Assembly: GCA_945872195.1 (NCBI GenBank) | Contig: CAMBZO010000068.1 | Location: forward strand, 1-9,498 | Origin: Akkermansia muciniphila | GTDB lineage: Bacteria > Verrucomicrobiota > Verrucomicrobiia > Limisphaerales > SXTU01 | Direction of reading: 5' to 3' | Length of the DNA: 9,498 bases | Shown here: positions 6,909 through 9,498 of the stretch, piece by piece | Layout: every line of letters begins with the position of its first letter | Numbering within the stretch: position 1 is the first letter of the stretch | Notes under the pieces: model-generated | The model's database searches: none | Told to the model about the DNA's origin: nothing | The model's input: only the letters and a program-made list of their open reading frames with translations | Translations under genes and position numbers: made by a program

Positions 6909-7760
6909 CTAACCGTTGGCTTGAGCGTCAAGCGGAGCCTCGGGGGGCACAGAATCGGTGCTCGGGGCCGGGGCTTCTGGCTGCGCATGCTCCGTGGAGG
7001 ATTCCTTCACGGCTGTTGCTCGCAAGGACTTACCGGCTGAGCGAGAAATCTTCTTCCGCGCTTCCTCAGCCTTCTCACCCTCCATCACTTCCCGCTTCAA
7101 AACCTCGTCCATGAGAACGGTGCGAATCTGTTCAACGTCGATGCGAACATCGGGCGACACTCGGCGTAACTCTCGGCGAACAACTTCCAACACCGGATCA
7201 GAAAGGACCATTGCGCCAAGGAAGAAACGACTGAGCGCTTGCTTCTGCGTATGGAAATCGCCGAGCGCCGAGCGCTGCCAGCCCTCTTTGCACCATAGAT
7301 AGAGAGTCTCGATATCGCTCTCGGACTTCGGATTGAGCGACAGGAAATCAATATCCACGACAAGCTCCTGCGCGATGGGACGGGTGAAGATGACATGGTA
7401 AACGCACCACCTGATGCCATTTGTAAGAAGCACCCAGTCCACGCCTTGGTTGGCGGCGTAATCAACCGCCTGTTTGACATGCGCCTCCTTGAGTTCGATC
7501 CCGATAGCCTTCACCTCATTGAGCGTGGAGAGCTTGCCGTCGAGTTTGATGGCGAGGTCGCAGTAAGTGCCGCGAATGGCGAACTCCGAGGTGAGTTCAG
7601 AATACTTGTCGTAGCCGAACACGTCCGCGAGCATGTCCTTGACGATTGTTACGGTGTCCGTTTCGCCGACGTCACGGGCTTTCGCCGCCACGAGAATCGG
7701 CTGATAGCGCTTGATGCCGGCGACAATGCGATCTGCGACTTTTTTAGGAACGGATGCCAT
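6909..7760 (-). CDS. Stand-alone type I restriction HsdR N-terminal-domain protein (PD-(D/E)xK nuclease-like)
   Basis: The 283-residue protein starts at ATG 7760. Residues about 28-125 match the HsdR_N fold: Glu33 in GETDT, FGYDKYSELTSEFAIRG (48-64), Asp68 in CDLAI, the E-x-K pair Glu82/Lys84 in NEVKAIG, and Gln97-x3-Tyr101 in VKQAVDYA, then WVLLTNGIRWCVYHV (109-123). This is the expected set of metal-binding and catalytic residues of a PD-(D/E)xK nuclease, so the site looks intact. The SF2 helicase motor of a full HsdR is absent, as are HsdM and HsdS genes. The C-terminus is a Lys/Arg-rich stretch (about 222-253) followed by a Pro/Ala/Glu tail, probably disordered. Base composition is lower than in neighbours (31/60 G+C at 7201-7260 versus 45/60 at 8641-8700), which may mean transfer. 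Such orphan proteins are common and of unknown function; DNA cleavage is inference. No strong ribosome-binding site is seen. Confidence 0.8.
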   Translation of the reverse strand: MASVPKKVADRIVAGIKRYQPILVAAKARDVGETDTVTIVKDMLADVFGYDKYSELTSEFAIRGTYCDLAIKLDGKLSTLNEVKAIGIELKEAHVKQAVDYAANQGVDWVLLTNGIRWCVYHVIFTRPIAQELVVDIDFLSLNPKSESDIETLYLWCKEGWQRSALGDFHTQKQALSRFFLGAMVLSDPVLEVVRRELRRVSPDVRIDVEQIRTVLMDEVLKREVMEGEKAEEARKKISRSAGKSLRATAVKESSTEHAQPEAPAPSTDSVPPEAPLDAQANG

Positions 7761-8041
7761 AACAAGGGTAATTTAGAACTGGTTTTTCGATGGAGCCGAC
7801 CTGATGAGATGCAATGCACCGCTAGATTTCAGCGTGAACCGACGAATTGCTCTCTCATTGTTTGACACATCCTCATCGGAGACTTTTCCAAGTCGCTTGT
7901 CCAGCACTGGCCTTCTTCTCGGCACCCGCTGTGGCAATACCTCGCCTCGCTCATCCGCATCGTGCTTCCGAAATCTTTTGCCCTCGCGCCTTGACCTGCC
8001 CGCGCCCCGTTCCCATCCTGTCGCGCGCTTCTCCAATTGTT
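7761..8041. promoter_or_regulatory. Divergent intergenic region between the HsdR_N gene and the DUF485-symporter pair
   Basis: This 281-base region must hold starts of transcription for both strands. A perfect -35-like TTGACA occurs at 7862-7867 on the plus strand, but no good -10 box lies 16-18 bases downstream. A second weaker TTGACC is at 7991-7996, with only a poor -10 candidate (CATCCT at 8014). On the minus strand, TAAATT near 7770-7775 is -10-like, without a partner -35. Neither promoter is secure. An in-frame TTG-started extension of the downstream gene from 7847 is rejected. Confidence 0.25.
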
Positions 8042-8482
8042 ATGCCTGAAAATCCAACACCTGACCGCGACCTGACGCCTGCCGTCGGCGCGGAGACCGA
8101 TGTCGCGCGGCTCGGCCACGCCAGCCCGCCGCCCGCCCACGAACAGACCGCCGACGAGGATGCGGACCCGGTGGACTGGAACCGCGTCATGGCGATGCCG
8201 GAGTTCGGCGCGCTGCTCAAGGCCAAGGCCGCCTTCATCGTGCCGACGACGGTGTTCTTCACGGTCTATTACTTCGCGCTGCCGGTGCTGGTCGGCTGGT
8301 TCCCCGAGCTGATGGAGAAACGCATCGGGCCGGTCAACGTCGCCTACCTCTTCGCACTGTCGCAGTTCTTCATGGCGTGGGCCGTGGCGTTCGTTTACGT
8401 GCGCAAGGCGGCGAAGTTCGATGACCAGGCCAACGCCATCATCGCGCAACTCGACCCGCCCAAGGGAGGCCAATCGAAATGA
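8042..8482 (+). CDS. DUF485 family small membrane protein (YjcH-like), symporter partner
   Basis: The 146-residue protein starts at ATG 8042 (MPENPTPDRD). The first 45 residues are acidic and Pro/Ala-rich. The DUF485 core follows: EFGALLKAKAAFIVPTT (54-70), a first membrane helix with VFFTVYYFALPVLVGW, a short loop PELMEKRIGPVNVAYL (88-103), a second helix with SQFFMAWAVAFVYV (107-120), then RKAAKFDDQANAII. This order is diagnostic of the family, whose members are usually encoded directly upstream of acetate-type sodium:solute symporters (yjcH-actP in E. coli). Its stop TGA overlaps the symporter ATG (ATGA), so the two are translationally coupled. The exact role is not settled; a symporter accessory subunit is the usual inference. 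The N-terminal extension is longer than in the E. coli protein. No Shine-Dalgarno sequence is evident before 8042. Confidence 0.93.
   Translation: MPENPTPDRDLTPAVGAETDVARLGHASPPPAHEQTADEDADPVDWNRVMAMPEFGALLKAKAAFIVPTTVFFTVYYFALPVLVGWFPELMEKRIGPVNVAYLFALSQFFMAWAVAFVYVRKAAKFDDQANAIIAQLDPPKGGQSK
8462..8469 (+). promoter_or_regulatory. Ribosome-binding site of the ActP-like symporter
   Basis: AAGGGAGG, a near-consensus Shine-Dalgarno sequence, lies inside the end of the DUF485 gene with a 9-base spacing to the ATG at 8479. It fixes that start and is the only strong ribosome-binding site in the window. Confidence 0.8.
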
Positions 8483-9498
8483 ACTTCCTCCTCGCCGCCG
8501 CCGCCAGCGCCCCCGCCGCCGCGCCCGTCGGTTTCCAATTCACCCCCGCGCTCGGAATGTTCCTCGCCTTCGTCCTCGTGACGCTGGGCATCACCTACTG
8601 GTCCGCGCGCAAGTCCACCGGCGCGAGCAACTACTTCGCCGCCGGCCGCGGCATCACCGCGTGGCAGAACGGCCTCGCCGTCGCGGGCGACTACATGAGC
8701 GCGGCGAGCTTCCTCGGCATCGCGGGGATGATTGCCTTCAAGGGCTATGACGGCTTCATGTATTCCGTCGGCTGGCTGGTGGCGTATCTCACCGTGCTGC
8801 TGGTCGTCGCCGAACCGCTGCGCAACGCCGGCAAATACACGATGGCGGACGTGCTCGCCTACCGCCTCTCGCCGCGTCCCGTGCGCGCGATGGCCGCGCT
8901 CTCCACGCTCACCGTGTCGACCTTCTACATGATTGCGCAAATGGTCGGCGCAGGCGCGCTGGTGAAGCTGCTGCTCCCCGGCGTGGGCTACGAATGGGCC
9001 GTCACGGGCGTCGGCGTGCTGATGATTGTCTATGTCGTCTTCGGCGGGATGCTGGCGACGACCTGGGTGCAAATCATCAAGGCCATCCTGCTCATGAGCG
9101 GCTCGCTCTTCCTGAGCATCCTCGTGCTGAAACACTTTGATTACAGCTTCGTGAAGTTCTTCGACGCCATCGGCAAAGTTCCCGTGGTAGGCGCGGACGG
9201 AGTCGTCGTCCACAAGGACTTCCTCAAGCCCGGCCTCATCTTTGGCCTCGAAGTCACGAAGGGCTGGGGGCCGATTGACCTCATCTCGCTCGGCCTCGCG
9301 CTTGTGTTCGGCACCGCCGGGCTGCCGCACGTCCTTGTGCGCTTCTACACCGTGCCGGACGCGAAGACCGCGCGCATCAGCGTCGTGTGGGCGATGGCCA
9401 TCATCGGCGCGTTCTACATCATGACGACCTTCCTCGGCTTCGGCGCGGCCACCATCCTGACACCCGCGAACATCAGCGTGGAAAACATGAGTGCGCCC
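8479..9498 (+). CDS. actP: ActP-like cation/acetate symporter, sodium:solute symporter family (partial, 3' end beyond right edge)
   Basis: Direct translation from ATG 8479 gives 340 residues open to the right edge; E. coli ActP has 549, so roughly 200 are missing. Family hallmarks are unbroken: NGLAVAGDYMSAASFLG (64-80), a GYDGFMYSVGWLVAY helix (89-103), AEPLRNAGKYTMADVLAYRL (111-130), YMIAQMVGAGALVKLL (150-165), VFGGMLATTWVQIIKAILL (187-205), and GTAGLPHVLVRFYTVPDAKTA (278-298), a cluster typical of the ActP branch. It should import acetate or a related short monocarboxylate with a cation across the inner membrane. The first 20 residues are Ala/Pro-rich. Upstream coupling to DUF485 and a strong ribosome-binding site support the start. 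The acetate substrate is inferred from the branch and the partner gene; no acetyl-CoA synthetase gene is in view. Confidence 0.93.
   Translation, partial: MNFLLAAAASAPAAAPVGFQFTPALGMFLAFVLVTLGITYWSARKSTGASNYFAAGRGITAWQNGLAVAGDYMSAASFLGIAGMIAFKGYDGFMYSVGWLVAYLTVLLVVAEPLRNAGKYTMADVLAYRLSPRPVRAMAALSTLTVSTFYMIAQMVGAGALVKLLLPGVGYEWAVTGVGVLMIVYVVFGGMLATTWVQIIKAILLMSGSLFLSILVLKHFDYSFVKFFDAIGKVPVVGADGVVVHKDFLKPGLIFGLEVTKGWGPIDLISLGLALVFGTAGLPHVLVRFYTVPDAKTARISVVWAMAIIGAFYIMTTFLGFGAATILTPANISVENMSAP

Noticed and set aside
3786..7040. Three long plus-strand open frames (3786-5216, 4798-6336, 5226-7040) antisense to the coiled-coil gene
   Set aside because: Their products are monotonous Leu/Gly/Phe- or Ala/Ser/Cys-rich strings, the expected shadow of Ala, Lys, Gln and Glu codons on the other strand; no domain or signal peptide is seen.
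6909..7760. A complete restriction-modification or other defence system
   Set aside because: Only the HsdR N-terminal domain is present; no methylase, specificity subunit, helicase or other defence partner is encoded in the window.
7847..8041. Extension of the DUF485 gene to a TTG at 7847
   Set aside because: The added 65 residues are His/Pro/Arg-rich with no family similarity; the ATG at 8042 gives a normal DUF485 protein.
8395..9330. Minus-strand frame of 311 codons opposite the symporter
   Set aside because: The product is His/Glu/Arg/Ala-rich shadow sequence; the plus-strand ActP-like reading is unambiguous.

Overview
The window looks like chromosomal DNA of a GC-rich, Gram-negative bacterium, most plausibly a member of the Verrucomicrobiota. 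This rests on three signals: high G+C, several Sec-type signal peptides, and one stretch (about 3532-3648) resembling a dispersed repeat I associate with that phylum from memory. The phylum call is an inference. Only one gene start (8479) has a clear Shine-Dalgarno sequence.

Left part, minus strand, in order of transcription. A lower-GC gene (7760-6909) encodes a stand-alone HsdR N-terminal (PD-(D/E)xK nuclease-like) protein. It is followed by a very large exported Ala/Lys/Gln/Glu-rich coiled-coil protein (6788-3690). Three bases after its stop comes a HupE/UreJ_2-family membrane protein (3686-2364). Then, 144 bases on, comes an exported Tricorn-protease homologue (2219 to beyond the left edge), whose two beta-propellers and start of the C1 domain are visible but whose PDZ and catalytic C2 domains are not. 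Only the coiled-coil/HupE pair is tightly packed; the other junctions are 120-144 bases, so a four-gene operon is possible but not shown.

Right part, plus strand. A divergent intergenic region (7761-8041) leads into a DUF485 small membrane protein (8042-8482), which overlaps by ATGA the start of an ActP-like sodium:solute (acetate-type) symporter (8479 to beyond the right edge). This is the classic yjcH-actP arrangement and the most secure functional assignment here.

The two edge genes lack a stop codon within the window and were read by direct translation. No tRNA, rRNA, CRISPR array, transposase or complete defence system was seen. The features most worth a second look are the repeat that supplies the 5' end of the HupE-like reading frame, the orphan HsdR_N protein, and the unassigned exported coiled-coil protein with its distinct C-terminal cap.
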